Shown here: in pieces, positions 46,635 to 57,059 of the stretch
Numbering within the stretch: the stretch's first letter is position 1
Layout of the letters: the number at the start of each line of letters is the position of its first letter
Assembly (NCBI GenBank): GCA_030674155.1
Contig: CM060327.1
Location: forward strand, 12,534,881 to 12,598,880
Length of the DNA: 64,000 bases
Source: Stramonita haemastoma
Taxonomy: Eukaryota; Mollusca; Gastropoda; Neogastropoda; Muricidae
Direction of reading: 5' to 3'
Notes under the pieces: model-generated
The model's input: the letters and a program-made list of their open reading frames with translations, nothing else
The model's database searches: none
What the model was told of the DNA's origin: nothing
Position numbers and translations under genes: made by a program

Positions 46635-49600
46635 GTGAGTAGTGCGTGTGGTGTGGGATTTTTATAATCCTGTAACATCTCTTTAGATTCTTAAGTTTTT
46701 TCTATCGTCAAGTATATACTTGAAAGAGTTAGGGATTATTTCTTTTTCTGTGCGTTTTATGTCCTAATCGCTTGTTTGGCTTTGTTGTTTCATTGTAAGC
46801 ACATTCGACGTGACAAATCTAGAGCTTCAATAGGCCTAATATTAATTCACACAGGTTTTTAATGTTCAGGAGGATCGTTGGAGGAAAACGCTGGGGTTTT
46901 TTTTTCGTTATTATCGGGGGTCTATACAGATCGTTACTGCTTCGTATTTTTTTCAAGTTAACCTTAAAATTATGATCCTTTAGGTCTATGCTAGGCCAGT
47001 ACTGCCAGTAGGCGGCGTAGGCATATCGGTATTTTTTTATATTATCAGTAGTGAGTACTATACTACTACAACTCGTGTGGAAGATATGAGGTATAAATCA
47101 GCTTTAAATTTAAGTTCTTTATTATTTTTGTACATCTTCTAGACCGAATGTTCTGGGAGCCTTTTGAGTATTTTCTAAACTATTGCAACATGGCACTTGC
47201 TGGCTAGCCTATATCAACCACGTGAAGGGGGTTTTGGGTGTCCGTGTCCAAGTAGGCCCTATAGGGGCCTTGTGAAAATGGTTTCTTGAAACCTTTGGGC
47301 ATAATAATCTTTAAATTTTGTACATCTTTCACACATTTTGCGTAGCGGTTCGTCCGCATTATACCAACATACTCTACCATCTAAAAGGCTCTAATCGAAG
47401 CCATGTTTCTCGGTGTTCAGTGAGAAGTGTGGTCAAACAAGAGCGAACATCAACTCGCCCAGACGGTCGCTGGTTGTAGTTTTAAAGTGGCTTCTGGCAT
47501 TACCAAATGGGTGATACAGCACTGTTGTTTATACTTCTGCTAGGTTTTGTTATGGCAGTATTTCTGTTATTTGTCTTGGACAGGTCTTTTTGTGCGTGTG
47601 AGTGTTTGTGCCTTGTGAGCATTTAAAGCCTTGGGGCACACAGTGACCTTTTTATTTTATACATGTATCTTTTTAGATGTTCTTTGTAGCAGTTTGTCTC
47701 ATTTACATTGATTGACATTTGTGAATAAACCAGTTTTGTATTGTCTCCCTGAACTGCAAGGTTAAAAGTAGTTTTTTGCCTGCTTAATTAAACCATCTGT
47801 GTCCAGCAGTACAAATAATTTATGTTGGTAGTTTTAAACACTTTACATCGTTATGTACTTTCACTTTTCTTTTCTCTTTTTTTTGAATTATGTATGTGTT
47901 GGTGTGTGCTTGGCTGTTTCATTGAAAATTCCTCTTGTTTCTGTCCAGGGTTACCGAGGACGAAGAAAGTCGCTGAAGCGAGTAGCAGCCCCTAAATCAT
48001 GGATGCTGGACAAGCTGGGTGGCAATTTTGTAAGTACTTGTTTGTTTCGCATGATTGAGGAGGGGCATGTAACATATTTTGTCTGTCCATTTAATATTGC
48101 AGTCATGCACAATTAAAGTAAAGGTTTTGTGATTGTTTTGGCAAAGGAAGGGGAAAGTGTTTCATTGAGTCAGTGCTGCAGTGGTCAGCTTCAACTCCAG
48201 TTGATCTGGATGCATAGACGCCAGCCATTTGATCAGCTAGATAAAAGGTGAAATAACATGAAGTACATGGATTGAGAAAAAGATGGGTATGTCCCATTGT
48301 GTTTAAAAGGATTTGGAGATGTGGTGATTTATTTGAACAAGTTATAATCAGTTGAAAGTACTGTCAGTGCGTATCTAGAGAAGTGTCTTTTGTGTTAGTG
48401 GATTTGTAGTTATGGTTGTGGGTTATTGTTGATGTAGATCTATTGTTAATACCAAACATTACCTGCAAGAAGGCATGACCCTTTAATTTATACATGATCA
48501 AGTAAAGAAAACTCAGTGTGGTAACAGAGATGGTCATGTGCGCAAACATATCTGCACAACAATTTTTAGTCAGACGAGATATCTGAGGGAAAAAGCACCT
48601 ATTACAGCTTTGTGTTTGGTTATCTTCAGGAGTGCTGATTCGATGAAAAGTACAAAAGGTAATGGTTTACTCATAGGATCCATAGAGAAAATAAAATTTG
48701 AAACTCATTTCAGGCCCCCAAGCCCAGCTCTGGACCCCACAAAGCAAGGGAGAGCCTTCCAATGGCCATCTTGCTGAGAAACCGGCTGAAGTATGCCCTG
48801 ACCTACGATGAGTGCAAGAAGATTGTGATGCAGCGTCTTATCAAGGTGGACGGCAAAGTCCGTACTGACAAGACCTACCCTTGCGGCTTCATGGGTATGT
48901 TGATCATTTCTCATCTGTTTTCACAAGATTGTTTCGCTGTAATAGTGTTTTTGAATTTTTCGGGTATCTCTTGCAAACGTCACCAGTATTTCTCAGTATA
49001 ACTGACTGTTACGCTTATCATGGCCTCAAAATTGGGGTATTGTCTTTTTTTAAAAAAAATATATAAAAAGACCGTATGTTACAGAAATGACTAAAGTTTT
49101 TTTTCTAAAAATCTATGAATAGCTACAGAACTAGTTTTAGGTCTAATTTGATCATAGGCGATCTACCATATTGGATGTTTATAAACCATTATTTTTCCTG
49201 AAAAATACACCTGCATTAGTAAAATTAAATAGGTGATACCCATCTTAGTATTGCAGCTGAGGCCCATACCATGATGCTGAAAAAAAATTGCTGGGTGTTG
49301 CGAGTTGTTAGGGACCAATAGGCAATATGAAAATTATGCAAAACTTTCATGATGTTTTCCAGTCCCAAATAATTTATAAACTATTATAAAAAAAGGCTCT
49401 CATCGAAGCCATCTTTCTCAGTTTTGTGGGGACTGTGGTCAAACAAGAGCCAACAGCAACTCTCCCAGACGGTCGCTGGTCGCAGTTTCAAAGTGGCTTC
49501 TGGCATTCACCAAATGGAAGATACAGCACAGTTCTTTTTACTCTGCAAGGTTCTGTTGGGCAGTATTACATTCATACACATAACAAGCATGATGATGATA

Positions 49601-50549
49601 ATCAACAATCATGTGTACCTGCATGCACACACATTGTACACAAATACATGTACTAAAAGAGTGGCAGGATGGTTAAAGACTTTCGCCTTCCTACAAGTAC
49701 ACCAAGATGCTCTGGGTTCAATTCCCAATTTTGCCCTTTCTTCCCAGTTTGACAAAAAAAGCAATCTAAATGTTGAAAGTCCTTCAGATAATACTATAAA
49801 CCAAGGCCCCATGTGGAAACCCATACAAAACATCATCTGCACAAGTTATAAACCTGCTGTACCTTTTGGAAGAGTAGGCCATGGTTTGCCAATAGGAACA
49901 GATAACAAAAAAAAAACATGCACACAGGTATTGTGGCTAGACACCATCCCCAAGTCAGAATGCAGCAACCAAACAGTTGCATAACCAAAATCCCACTGTG
50001 GGTGAAATCTTGGAGCTCTAACGGAGGAATGGGATTTTTAAAAAAAAGATACATGTATGCACTACATATATTTGCATACATACAGTAATTTATGCATCGG
50101 TATACTGTGAGGTGGAGTGGAGGAAGCTGGTTGCAAAATCTTCAGTTGTGCCCCCACAGGACATGTGAAGGTGACAGTGTGAAAATTGCATCACTGTGTA
50201 GGCATCTTACAGGCTCTAATCGAAGCCATGGGTTGTATGTTCATGACACCTGTGGTCAATCTGAGCCTATAGGAACCCTTCCTGACGGTCGCTAGTTGCA
50301 CTGTGTGGCTTCTGGCATCACAAGTGGAAGGAACAAATTATGTATTTCTTCGGTGAAAAATGTTAGTTACGTATCATTTGTCAAGAAATGATGATCTGTT
50401 AGTAATTTTTATTGTGAAGATCAAACAGTGCATTTGTTCCCATCCACCCACCCATAAGTGGATGTCAGGGGTTCTTTCGGTATAAATAGCATTCCCTCCT
50501 GGAATTTCAGTGCTAAAAATATCCCCGTTTTGTTGGGGTTTTTTTTCCC

Positions 50550-50629
<80 letters not shown>

Positions 50630-53600
50630 CCCCCTCCCTCCCTCCCTCCCTCAAAGTTAAAGAGTGCTAAAGGTTAAAGTAACAGGAATCTTCTGTTACA
50701 TGAATTCAACATAGATTGTGGATGGGGTAAGGCGTGGGTGTATTTACTACTATTCAGTTTTGCAGTATTCCACCCAGAAACCCCCTCAAAAAGAAATATT
50801 TGTCTCTTGTCTAGGTTTGACAGGTCTGAATATGTAGACTATTCTGTGACATAATTTTTTTCCTTCAGGCTCGAAACCAATCCACGGAGTTTGTGAATAT
50901 AAAACCTGTGGACAATAAGAGCCAACAGAAACCCTTTCCAACGGTCATCAGTCGCTGTTTGTGGCCTCTGGTAGTACTAATGGAAGGTACATTTCTCCTT
51001 GAAAGATCAGAAAATAATACAAAGTGTGATGATTAAGCTAAATTTCAGCTTGTCATTTAGTTCACATCTATTGAAGCGCTTGCTATAATTGGGGGGAAAG
51101 CATGTTAAATTGAATGTTTTCAGCTTCTTAAACAAATTAAATAATGTTACATTTTCCTGAATATATTCTCTATGGTCTAGTGTGTCCATGTCCCTAATAG
51201 AAAGTGTACTGTTGCAGACGTCATCACCATTGAGAGGACAAACGAGTTCTTCCGCATCCTGTATGACGTCAAAGGAAGGTTCATTGTGCACCGCATCAAA
51301 GCTGAGGAGGCAAAGGTACAACCACAGCAAGTTTTTCTCTTCTTTTTTTTTTTTAATATATAAAGTTTTTCTCAAAAATTGGCTAGTTTTATTACCTGAG
51401 GTGTGTGACATGAACATTTTTGCTAGGTCCCCAAAAAATTATTGACAATTTTTTTTTTTTTTCTTTACTAGGTCAGTAGTAAAGACGTATAAAAGTTGTC
51501 AGAAAGTGGGGGCTACTGTATTGAGGGGATGTCAACAAAAAAAAAAAAAATCACATCTGTTTTCTTTTGCCTTTGCTGTTATATTTTTTAAGCCGCCGCT
51601 GTAGCCTAGTGGTCAGGGCGTTGGACTCGTAATCTAAAGGTTGCGGGTTCGATCCCAGCTTTCGGCTATGGTGTTGTGCCCTCGGAAAAGGCACTTAACG
51701 GCTATTTTCTCACCCCACCCAGGTGTAAAGGGGGTACTAACCTTGTGTTGGGGGTTAACCCTGCGATAGACTGGCTTTCTATCCATGGGGGGGGTGTCTA
51801 TGACTCTGTCACTTAACGCCACAGAAACCGGGATAAGCACCGGCCTGATGAGCCTTAGGCTCGGGACAGACTTTAACTTTTAACTTAACATATTTTTTAT
51901 GATCTGCTTCATTTTCCTGTCTTCAATGTGTAGGTACTAGATATCTCTCTTCACTGCGTTCCCTTTCCAGATTGAGTGCATAGTGCCAAGTCTTCTGTGC
52001 TTGTAATTTTGCCAGGTTTGCCCGCTGGCCTCGGTCCACACATTCTGACTTCAGACAAGCTTGTTTCCTTGTATAGGTTTGCATGATAGGCGTGTTGCTG
52101 TTTTCATAACTCTGTAAACGTGGACATGAATAACAGGATATTTAAGTGCATATTTGATCTTCAACATGTGCATAGTCAGGAAAAAGTGAATGTACTCAAG
52201 CTCTGGATGTGCAGTAGATTGGATTTCAGTTTCCAAACAAAAAATTTTGTATTTTTTAAATTTCAGTACAAGCTGTGCCGAGTGCAGCGCGTGCAGGTTG
52301 GCCCCAAAGGTGTGCCATTCCTCATCACCCACGATGGCCGCACTGTCCGCTACCCCGATCCCTTGGTGAAGGTCAACGACACTGTCGTCCTTGACATTTC
52401 CACAGGAAAGATGAAGGACTTCATCAAGTTCGACTCAGGTATGGGCTGTGAGCTGTCCCTCTCTTCTTCCCCCCCCCATGCCCTATACTTTTTGTAAAGG
52501 GTTTATTTTTTTATTTATTTTTCTAGGCTGTTCCAGCATCGTCCATCCTTATTCCTATCACACTATTTCTTTTTCTTTCTTTAGCTAACTTGAGATAGAA
52601 GTATATGGAAGCTGGTTAGAGCCTTGAAAGCAGTATTAGAATTTAATCGCCCCTGCTTATGTGTTATTTTTTGACTATGACCACTACTAATCAAGCAAGT
52701 TTACTGTATTGTAAACTGAACGTCAGAAACAGTGATGGTGTTTACTTCTCTTGAGAGAAACCATTTTCTGTGAGAGTTTCCTTCCTTGGACTGAGTTTCT
52801 GACGCTGTTGTAGGAAAGCAAGAGTATATCACTTTGGTAGTTTGCACTGTTCATAGTATGATAATGATGACATTATGAAAATATTTTTGTAAAATTTTGC
52901 ACTGGCTTGTAGAACAGTTTTTTTGCTTTATCTTGTTCTTTTAGGACTGAAAATGTTTCTGATTTACAGTCTAAAACACGTTCTTTTCATTTACAACTTT
53001 AACATTTGAGGGATGCACAGTTAGGCAGAAGTCAGGGAAACGACTGCATATTCAGCACCATACTATTTCCTATGAAACATTTTTTTTGTTTTGTTTTGTT
53101 TTGTTTCAAATGTCCATGTTATATAGGTCTAGCTGATTCTTGTGGCCAGAAACAATGATGATGATTTTATATTCTGCTTGAGGGATTTGATTCTCGCTGA
53201 GAGTTTCCTTCCTTGGACTGAGTTTCTGTTTTTTAATGTCTTGAGGAGTCACTTCACCTTAAGAAGAAACCTGTATGTGATATGTTATTTATTCATTCTT
53301 TCTTTCATTTCAAGAATAATGGAATAAGCATTCCTGTGCTTCTTTTGTTTTACATCCAGTCCCCATGTGGTTTTGTAAATTTTGTCATCTGTTTCATTTT
53401 GTCTTAGAGTTAGGTGGGTTTCTTTTTTTCTTTTTTTTTTTTTTTTTTTACTAAGTTGTATACAGTCAGAAGTCTTTGGATGTTGAGCAGGTTATTCAAG
53501 CTTTTTTGTTTTGGTTCATTTGTCAGTATGTCTTTTTTTCTCTCGCTACATTGGTAATAGTGCTAGATTTTTGGTTCCCTTTACCATTTTTGACCTTAAT

Positions 53601-54589
53601 TAGGGGACAAACTAAACTTATGAAATGTGACGTCCACAACAAAGATAGCTTTTAAATATATAGATTTTAGATTCACACAAAAGTTATAACAGTCCAATGC
53701 TTAGATGATAGAAGAAAACAGAATTTTGGATAAGGCCTTTGCCTCGTACTCGCAATGGTATGGTTTGGTCAGAAACAATGATGGTGTTTGTTGTGCTTGA
53801 GAGATTCCGTCTCGCTGAGAGTTTCCTTCCTTGGACTGAGTTTCTGACAAATCATGCATTTTATTTTACCTAGGAAGATTATGGATGTCATAATCTTCCA
53901 TCATAAAAATGTTAGTGCTAAGCTTTTGGTATTTACAGATTTTAACCTGTGAAGTCAATAGTTCTACACACACTCTCTCTCTGTCTCTCTGTCTCTCTCT
54001 CTCTCTCTCTCATTCATCATGAAAAAAAAATTAGCTCCAGAGGACTACTGTGTCGGCAAGCTAACCATTTTTAGAAATAAACATTACGTGAACTGGGTTA
54101 TTGGTCAGAAATTATCTTCAGTCAGCAGCGATCATCTTGCTTTGGGAGGAAGGGTGTTGTTTTAGTTCACACTTGCATCAGAAACAATGATGGTGTTCAG
54201 TTTTCTTAAGGGATACATTATTCAAGCACCTTCCAGTTGCTGTATTCTTTTGCATGGTTTTTTTTGTGTGTTTGTGTGTGTGTATGCTCAAATCACTGTC
54301 ATCTCATTGTTTTCTCAAACGTTATTTCTGATACATTGTAGAATACTTTTGCCTTTTTTGTATGGTTTAGAAATACTGAACAGCAAAAATGATTTAATCA
54401 GCTGCAACCCGCTTGCAGCTTGGCAAGGAAAATTTCATTATTATTGACTGCGATAAGCTAAAGTGCTTCTCTGAGAACACATTCCAACAGCTCTAATTAT
54501 ATTAGGTCTCTCTGTTTCTTTGAAAAAGAGACCCTCAACATGCTTACTTTTATGTCTACATTGAAATTTACCGTCCTTGTAATTCATTG

Positions 54590-54623
<34 letters not shown>

Positions 54624-56900
54624 GTGTGTCAGAAACAATGATGGTGTTATATTTTCTTGAGAGATGCAAATCCTCGGTGAGAGTTTCCTTCCTTGGACTG
54701 AGTTTCTGACATTTACCTACTTTTTGTGTTGTGTTGCTGTTGTGTTTTTTCTGCCAGGTGTTAATGTCTGTATTTGTAAACATTTGATAGAGGAAAATTG
54801 TATTTGAAATTAATAGCGCTCCCCCACCCCTTAAAAAAGTCCAGTAATTCAGTGAGTTTCTCACACTCGCGCACGCACCCTCCTTCTCCTTGGATATGGC
54901 TAATATGTGAAGAAAATCTAGATGTTTTATTGCTGTTTTTGCTTCCACATTATTTTTATGTTGAAAGTATTTCTGAACAGTGTTACTTAGAGTTATTGAT
55001 TTTTATTTTGAGGATAGTGGAATAAGTGCTCATGTGCTCTTTGTTTTATTTTGTTTTGTTTTTTTACATCCACTCCCCATGTGTATGCAGTTTTTTTATT
55101 TTTTGTAAATTTTGTAATCCATTCCCTTTGGCACACAATAGCCTACTCCTTCAAAAAGCAGAACAGGTCGAGTCCTGCTATTAATGCCAGGTGGAATTGT
55201 AGAAAAGTGTAGAAAAGGTAGCACGAGCATTGATAGTGAGAAAGACTACTGATGCAAATAACGACTTTTAACAATTTGTGCATTGTGTCAGAAACAATGA
55301 TGGTTGTATTTTGCTTGAGAGAGAAAACTCTCACTGAGAGCTTCCTTCCTTGGACTGAGTTTCTGACACTTGCCTCAAAACATTTCCCTCCAGTACCATG
55401 TGTTTGACTGATGCTGTGTTGGTGTGTAAAATGAAGGTACATCTACCTATGTGCTAACAAATGTTCTATTGTCAGTGAATAATGAATTGTGAAAAGTGTC
55501 AGGAAAATCACTGAAGGAATGGACTGAAGCCTGGCAAAATGTTGGTGAAAGGTGTAGAGCAGATGTTCTCCAGTTTTAAACACCTGGGGATCGCCCACAA
55601 AATGCACTTTTTTTTTCTCCTTCACTCCTGGGAATCATGGATGAATGAAGACAGTTGACATTTCAAAGCATAACGATAGCACGAAGACAATTTCAAAGTA
55701 TATCATATTTTATGCTTGCGTGCTTCACTCACAGCTACATCAATAAATGACAACCTTTTTTTATTTTAGCCAAGTGACAACAGTGAGAGTAACTTTGAAC
55801 ACACACTTGTTTCAGGCAACTTGGTGATGGTGACTGGAGGCCACAACTTGGGTCGTGTGGGGACCATCACTCACCGTGAGCGTCACCCTGGAAGCTTCGA
55901 CATTGTGCACATCAAGGACTCCCTGGGTCACACTTTTGCCACACGGTCAGTTTGCTGCTGCCAGTGTACTTTACACAGTGCCTCTTAGGTCAATATTGGG
56001 GTGGGTGGGAGGGGGTTGCCGTTTGTTTTCAGGTTTTGTATTGGGGGTTTTAATTTTCTCCATTCTTTTTGTTGTGTGTTTTGTAGTGAATGTATAAGAT
56101 GTGTGAAGTTGCTCCTCTTTGGTGCGGTTTTCTCGGGGTTTTTTACCCTTCAATCATTACGTATGAGTAGGATTGTTTTTCATGACTTGAAATGTGTAAC
56201 GCATGTGTAACTTGAGCTCATGCTTGTAGATGATGGCAACAATTTTGTTACAAGGATATAGAACTTGTCTTTTTGCAATTCTCTGGCATTTGCATAATAA
56301 TGGGGGGGGGGCGCTCAATGATATTCCCTAGTTTTTATAACCTGCTTTTGTGAACATGGATTGCACCACAGAGTTACTATCACACCATGCCTATGAAAAC
56401 TGGGAGTGTGTTACACTAGGCGGAGCTTTTTGCAAAGTAGAAATTTGTTCAGGCCATTTTCGTTTTCTTTATTTTCCCCATCCCTCATGTAAGATTCACC
56501 AATGGTGAGATGTTGCTTATGCAACAGTTTGGGGGGGGGGGGGGGGGGGGGGTCAGTCAGGTAGCGACACTCTGTCTTAGGGGATAATCCTATTTCAAGA
56601 CATTGGGCTTTGGCCATTATTGACCAGAGTGAATACAAAGATCCAAGATTTCCTGGCTAGGGTTTATGCAAAGGAGTCTTTAAAAAAAAAAAAAGAAGAT
56701 ATATTTTGATGCCAAAGTCTGTCTTAAATGTTTTAATGCCTCAGTCATCATTGTTCATCTCTGGTATCTGTTGCAGTCTGTCATACGTGTTCATCATCGG
56801 CAAGGGATCCAAGCAGTGGATTTCTCTCCCCAAGGGCAAAGGCGTTCGTCTCACCATTGCCGAGGAGCGTGACCGACGATTGGCTGCAAAAGCCCAGTGA
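46632..56900 (+). CDS. RPS4: 40S ribosomal protein S4 (eS4)
   Basis: Structural protein of the small ribosomal subunit. Exons: 46632-46634 (ATG only), 47949-48029, 48714-48894, 51218-51315, 52267-52438, 55816-55945, 56777-56900. The splice phases are all consistent and give 262 aa, against about 263 in animals. Landmarks: [17 protein letters not shown] (N-terminal domain), [13 protein letters not shown] and [14 protein letters not shown] (S4-type RNA-binding fold), [20 protein letters not shown]-like [12 protein letters not shown], a KOW-like [14 protein letters not shown], and [15 protein letters not shown] at the end. The first residues (MGYRGRRKS) differ from the usual MARGPKKH. Introns 1, 3 and 5 carry snoRNA-like units. 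Starts with a TOP-like tract and ends with an AATAAA 46 nt after the stop. Confidence 0.98.
47387..47521 (+). ncRNA. H/ACA-type snoRNA, copy 1 (RPS4 intron 1)
   Basis: 135 nt. 5' hairpin closed by GCTCT/AGAGC, hinge ACATCA (ANANNA), 3' hairpin closed by seven pairs TCGCCCA/TGGGTGA, then ACA followed by three nt. Shares CTAATCGAAGCC, GTGGTCAA, GACGGTCGCTGG and GTGGCTTCTGGCAT with three other units. Target not identified. Confidence 0.82.
47949..48029 (+). CDS. RPS4: RPS4 exon 2
   Basis: 27 codons (residues 2-28), [20 protein letters not shown] then DKLGGNF. Acceptor GTCCAG, donor TTTT|GTAAGT. Confidence 0.97.
48030..48713 (+). other. RPS4: RPS4 intron 2
   Basis: 684 nt, AT-rich, no clear repeat or snoRNA box pattern seen. 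Confidence 0.6.
48714..48894 (+). CDS. RPS4: RPS4 exon 3
   Basis: Residues 29-88 plus the first base of D89: [16 protein letters not shown] to TYPCGFM. Contains the S4-like RNA-binding segment. Acceptor TTTCAG, donor ATGG|GTATGT. Confidence 0.98.
49395..49528 (+). ncRNA. H/ACA-type snoRNA, copy 2 (RPS4 intron 3)
   Basis: 134 nt. GGCTCT/AGAGCC 5' stem, hinge ACAGCA, 3' stem TCTCCCA/TGGAAGA with one mismatch, terminal ACA plus three nt. About 80% similar to copy 1 by eye. Confidence 0.82.
49655..49965 (+). repeat. SINE family 1 body with alternative head
   Basis: Head GTGGCAGGATGGTTAAAGAC with B box TCTGGGTTCAATTCCC, then CTTCAGATAATACTATAAAC, AGAGTAGGCCATGG and GAACAGATAACAAA. Same head type as at 24489 and 26075. 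Confidence 0.8.
50212..50338 (+). ncRNA. H/ACA-type snoRNA, copy 3 (RPS4 intron 3)
   Basis: 127 nt. GGCTC/GAGCC 5' stem, hinge ATAGGA, 3' stem CCTTCC/GGAAGG, terminal ACA plus three nt. Compensating stem sequence changes relative to copies 1 and 2 support a folded RNA. Confidence 0.8.
50553..50653. repeat. (TC)n microsatellite
   Basis: About 37 TC units then CCCTCC runs; preceded at 50455-50540 by a truncated GGCATCCCC-family fragment. Confidence 0.95.
50868..50994 (+). ncRNA. H/ACA-type snoRNA, copy 4 (RPS4 intron 3), divergent
   Basis: 127 nt. GGCTC/GAGCC 5' stem, hinge ACAGAA, 3' stem CTTTCCA/TGGAAG with a bulge, ACA plus three nt. The most diverged copy; keeps ACGGTCATCAGTCGC and GTGGCCTCTGG. 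Confidence 0.72.
51218..51315 (+). CDS. RPS4: RPS4 exon 4
   Basis: D89 completion and residues 90-121: [20 protein letters not shown] then [12 protein letters not shown]. Acceptor GTTGCAG, donor AAAG|GTACAA. Confidence 0.98.
51593..51895 (+). repeat. tRNA-derived SINE, Thr(CGT)-like head
   Basis: TAGCCTAGTGGTCAGGGCG and GCGGGTTCGATCCCAG are well-kept A and B boxes; the loop CTCGTAA would give anticodon CGT. Body: GGAAAAGGCACTTAACGGC, CACCCAGGTGTAAAG, GGGATAAGCACCGGCCTGAT, ending TTTAACTTTTAAC. Well preserved, so relatively young. The acceptor stem does not pair fully, so not a tRNA gene. Confidence 0.9.
52267..52438 (+). CDS. RPS4: RPS4 exon 5
   Basis: Residues 122-178 and first base of G179: [20 protein letters not shown] to DFIKFDS. 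Acceptor TTTCAG, donor TCAG|GTATGG. Confidence 0.98.
52722..52803 (+). ncRNA. C/D-box snoRNA, copy 1 (RPS4 intron 5)
   Basis: 82 nt. Terminal stem GTCAGAAAC/GTTTCTGAC, C box GTGATGG, D box CTGA preceded by the guide TTTCCTTCCTTGGA. 11 nt (CCTTCCTTGGA) are complementary to the conserved UCCAAGGAAGG of 18S rRNA. Confidence 0.88.
53146..53228 (+). ncRNA. C/D-box snoRNA, copy 2
   Basis: 83 nt. Stem CAGAAAC/GTTTCTG, C box ATGATGA (canonical), D box CTGA, same guide as copy 1. Region after the C box differs. Confidence 0.85.
53300..53400 (-). repeat. SINE family 1, 3' fragment
   Basis: CAAGAATAATGGAATAAGCA, TTTACATCCAGTCCCC, TTTGTAAATTTTGTCATCTG. Confidence 0.7.
53768..53848 (+). ncRNA. C/D-box snoRNA, copy 3
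   Basis: 81 nt. Complete 9-bp stem GTCAGAAAC/GTTTCTGAC, C box ATGATGG, D box CTGA, same guide. An internal CTGA (CTCGCTGAG) is a possible D' box. Confidence 0.88.
54178..54240 (+). pseudogene. C/D-box snoRNA half copy
   Basis: Keeps TCAGAAACAATGATGGTGTT (stem and C box) but has lost the guide and D box. Confidence 0.7.
54628..54710 (+). ncRNA. C/D-box snoRNA, copy 5
   Basis: 83 nt. GTCAGAAAC/GTTTCTGAC stem, C box ATGATGG, D box CTGA, same guide. Preceded by a long T tract (54590-54619). Confidence 0.87.
55003..55175 (-). repeat. SINE family 1, 3' fragment
   Basis: GAGGATAGTGGAATAAGTGC, ACATCCACTCCCCATGTGTA, CACACAATAGCCTACTCCTT. Confidence 0.75.
55287..55367 (+). ncRNA. C/D-box snoRNA, copy 6
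   Basis: 81 nt. GTCAGAAAC/GTTTCTGAC stem, C box ATGATGG, D box CTGA; guide CTTCCTTCCTTGGA (one change outside the 11-nt core). Confidence 0.87.
55816..55945 (+). CDS. RPS4: RPS4 exon 6
   Basis: G179 completion, residues 180-221, two bases of R222: [20 protein letters not shown] to HTFAT. Contains the KOW-like motif. Acceptor TTTCAG, donor ACACG|GTCAGT. Confidence 0.98.
56530..56553. repeat. Poly-G tract in RPS4 intron 6
   Basis: About 22 G. Next to the dispersed fragment ATTCACCAATGGTGAGAT that also occurs near 28900 (reverse) and 63890. Confidence 0.9.
56777..56900 (+). CDS. RPS4: RPS4 exon 7
   Basis: R222 completion, residues 223-262, TGA at 56898-56900: [20 protein letters not shown] to DRRLAAKAQ. 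Acceptor TTGCAG. Confidence 0.98.
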
Positions 56901-56946
56901 TGCAGCTGCCAACAATATAAACAGCGGGAAAAAGAGACTTTCTGAA

Positions 56947-56952
56947 AATAAA
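56947..56952 (+). terminator. RPS4: RPS4 poly(A) signal
   Basis: AATAAA 46 nt after the stop, matching the short 3' UTRs of ribosomal protein mRNAs. A second AATAAA is at 57026-57031. Confidence 0.7.
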
Positions 56953-57059
56953 CTGGGAGAGTAAACTTTGGTGTCTGCATGATTGTGTCCAAAGAACCAA
57001 GTGTGGGGTGTAAGGCACAATAAGAAATAAAAAACAAAAATTCAAATCTTGTTTTGTGC

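Noticed and set aside
51593..51665. A tRNA-Thr(CGT) gene
   Set aside because: Boxes are good, but the acceptor stem does not pair and a SINE body follows directly.
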